A program made the position numbers and the translations under genes. Source: CAUZEO01 sp963578625 (lineage in GTDB: Bacteria > Verrucomicrobiota > Kiritimatiellia > SLOV01). Taken from it: DNA of 6,251 bases. Position 1 is the first letter of the stretch. Each line of letters opens with the position of its first letter. The stretch is from the NCBI GenBank assembly GCA_963578625.1, contig CAUZEO010000319.1, forward strand, positions 1-6,251, given 5' to 3'. This document shows, in pieces, positions 4,940 through 6,251 of the stretch. The notes under the pieces are model-generated. The model saw only the letters and a program-made list of their open reading frames with translations, ran no database searches and had not been told where the DNA came from.

Positions 4940-6251
4940 ATGGCGGGTGACAGGATTCCCTCGGGCGAACTTCCGAGGGAATTGAATCTCGGATCGGCGA
5001 CTGCGCTTGTTATCGCCACCGTAATCGGGGTCGGGATCTTCACCAGCACCGGGTTCCAGGCAGAGGCGCTTCCGCACCCGGGATATATTCTACTCCTGTG
5101 GGTAACCGGCGGTATCCTGGCGCTTTGCGGGGCGTTGTGCTACGCTGAACTGGGCGCGGCGTGGCCCGAGGCAGGGGCCGAGTACGCTTACCTGCGCGAG
5201 AGTTGCGGCTACACGGTTGCATTCATGAGCGCGGTCGTCTCTCTCGTCGCGGGCTTTTCTGCTCCAATCGCCGCGGTGCTGAAAAGCTTTACCGAGTACC
5301 TGGCGCATTTCGTTCCGATTCTGGGGGGCAATTTATCGTTGGCGGGCATCGTCTCGATCAATGATCTGATCGCCGCATGCCTGGTTTGGATTCTAATTGG
5401 CATTCATCTTCGCGGAACAGGTGTCGGATTCAAATTCAACAACCTGGCCACGGCAGCCAAAGTCCTCGGAATCATCGTGCTTCTCATCGCGGCTGCATTT
5501 TTCGGGGAGGGCCGCGTCGAGCATCTAACCGAAGTTAGTCCCGCCTTCGACCAGATGTCCTGGGCGGATCGCAGCGGCGCTTTCGCGAGTTCCCTGATTT
5601 TTGTCATGTTCTGCTATGCGGGGTACAACGCCGCCGCGTACGTGGCATCAGAAATCAATGAACCACAGCGTGTTCTCCCGAAAGCATTGCTACTGGGAAC
5701 GGGCCTCGTCATCGTTTTGTATCTCGGGCTCAACATCGTGTACCTCTATGGTGCAGGGGTGGAGGAACTGGCGGGAAAAGTGGACGTGGGCGTTGTGGCC
5801 GCCGAACATCTGTTTGGCCCGGTTGGGGTATCAATTGTTACAGGCGTTCTGCTCGTCGGGCTTCTGTCTGCCGCCTCGGCGATGACGATTGCGGGTCCCC
5901 GGGTGTACTATGCAATGGGCCGGGACTTTCCCGCTTTTCGGAAGCTCACGGAACTTTCTCCGCGCCGGCGCGTGCCCGCTGCGGCACTGATCCTTCAGGG
6001 GGTTGTCGCTTCCCTGATCATCTTCACGGGTGCAGTAGATGAAATTGAACAGTATGTTGGATTCATTTTAACGATTTTCGCAAGTCTGGCTGTGGCGAGC
6101 GTCTTTATTCTTCGCGCCCGGTATCCGGACCGGCATCGGCCGTTCCGGACCTGGGGATACCCTTTCACACCCATTCTGTTTCTTCTCGTTTCCGGATGGA
6201 TGCTGATCTGGAATTTCAGGGATCGTCCCTGGGAGTCGCTGGCGGCGACGG
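4940..6251 (+). CDS. APC-superfamily amino-acid/polyamine permease, 3' end missing
   Basis: The window holds 437 codons without a stop. The start ATG at 4940 is the first after the in-frame TGA at 4928, with AGGGGA (4931-4936) before it. Residues 13-34 read RELNLGSATALVIATVIGVG then IF, the first helix with the GxGIF substrate-backbone motif of APC (amino acid-polyamine-organocation) transporters. YAGYN (226-230) in helix 6 and SEINEPQRVLPKA (237-249) after it are typical of amino-acid and LAT-like members. GPRVYYAMGRD (319-329) then FRKLTELSPRRRVPAAA mark helix 8 and the following loop. FRTWGYPF (402-409) leads into what is probably the last helix. About 12 membrane helices are expected in the inner membrane. 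Compared with family lengths of roughly 450-480, only a short C-terminal tail is missing. Substrate cannot be named. It is probably co-transcribed with the zinc-ribbon gene. Confidence 0.9.
   Translation, partial: MAGDRIPSGELPRELNLGSATALVIATVIGVGIFTSTGFQAEALPHPGYILLLWVTGGILALCGALCYAELGAAWPEAGAEYAYLRESCGYTVAFMSAVVSLVAGFSAPIAAVLKSFTEYLAHFVPILGGNLSLAGIVSINDLIAACLVWILIGIHLRGTGVGFKFNNLATAAKVLGIIVLLIAAAFFGEGRVEHLTEVSPAFDQMSWADRSGAFASSLIFVMFCYAGYNAAAYVASEINEPQRVLPKALLLGTGLVIVLYLGLNIVYLYGAGVEELAGKVDVGVVAAEHLFGPVGVSIVTGVLLVGLLSAASAMTIAGPRVYYAMGRDFPAFRKLTELSPRRRVPAAALILQGVVASLIIFTGAVDEIEQYVGFILTIFASLAVASVFILRARYPDRHRPFRTWGYPFTPILFLLVSGWMLIWNFRDRPWESLAAT

Overview
The window looks like chromosomal DNA from a bacterium of the Planctomycetota-Verrucomicrobiota group, most likely Verrucomicrobiota or Kiritimatiellota. 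This is inferred from style, not from a marker gene. The signs are a very long modular secreted protein that ends in an acidic calcium-binding 'GxPDDWE...G.NP' block and a 'Y.IDYTTNL...W' C-terminal domain, a small zinc-ribbon protein starting MADIEFLCPECSGELVVD, and intergenic DNA full of heptad repeats and palindromes.

Layout, all genes on the plus strand. (1) 1-3275: the 3' part of a large secreted reprolysin-like zinc metallopeptidase. The window opens on the codon for what should be the third zinc-binding histidine. The Met-turn follows, then about 1,000 residues of beta-sandwich, Calx-beta, PPC-like, jelly-roll and calcium-binding modules. (2) 3276-3497: spacer holding a large imperfect palindrome built of 7-bp units, then a candidate promoter for the tRNA. 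(3) 3498-3573: tRNA-Ala(CGC) with an encoded CCA end and the G3:U70 identity pair. (4) 3572-3855: a dense run of hairpins. One has a 12-bp stem that begins inside the tRNA CCA tail. Further on is a pair of inverted REP-like elements, each headed by GTAG, with a covarying base pair, forming a BIME-like unit. (5) 3856-4288: a mostly empty leader region with a possible 23-residue micro-ORF, an inverted repeat, a perfect TATAAT box, a thrice-repeated ATCGGCGG-type motif and a perfect anti-Shine-Dalgarno match. (6) 4289-4927: a 212-residue protein with a zinc ribbon at the N-terminus and a second Cys/His cluster at the C-terminus. (7) 4940 to the window end: an APC-superfamily amino-acid/polyamine permease, nearly complete, 12 bp downstream and very probably in the same transcript.

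The protease would act outside the cell on protein or peptide substrates. The permease would import amino acids or amines across the inner membrane. The two are separated by a tRNA and about 1 kb of non-coding DNA, so a shared pathway is only a possibility. No mobile-element gene, CRISPR array or phage gene is visible. The least ordinary material is the non-coding DNA between 3276 and 4288.
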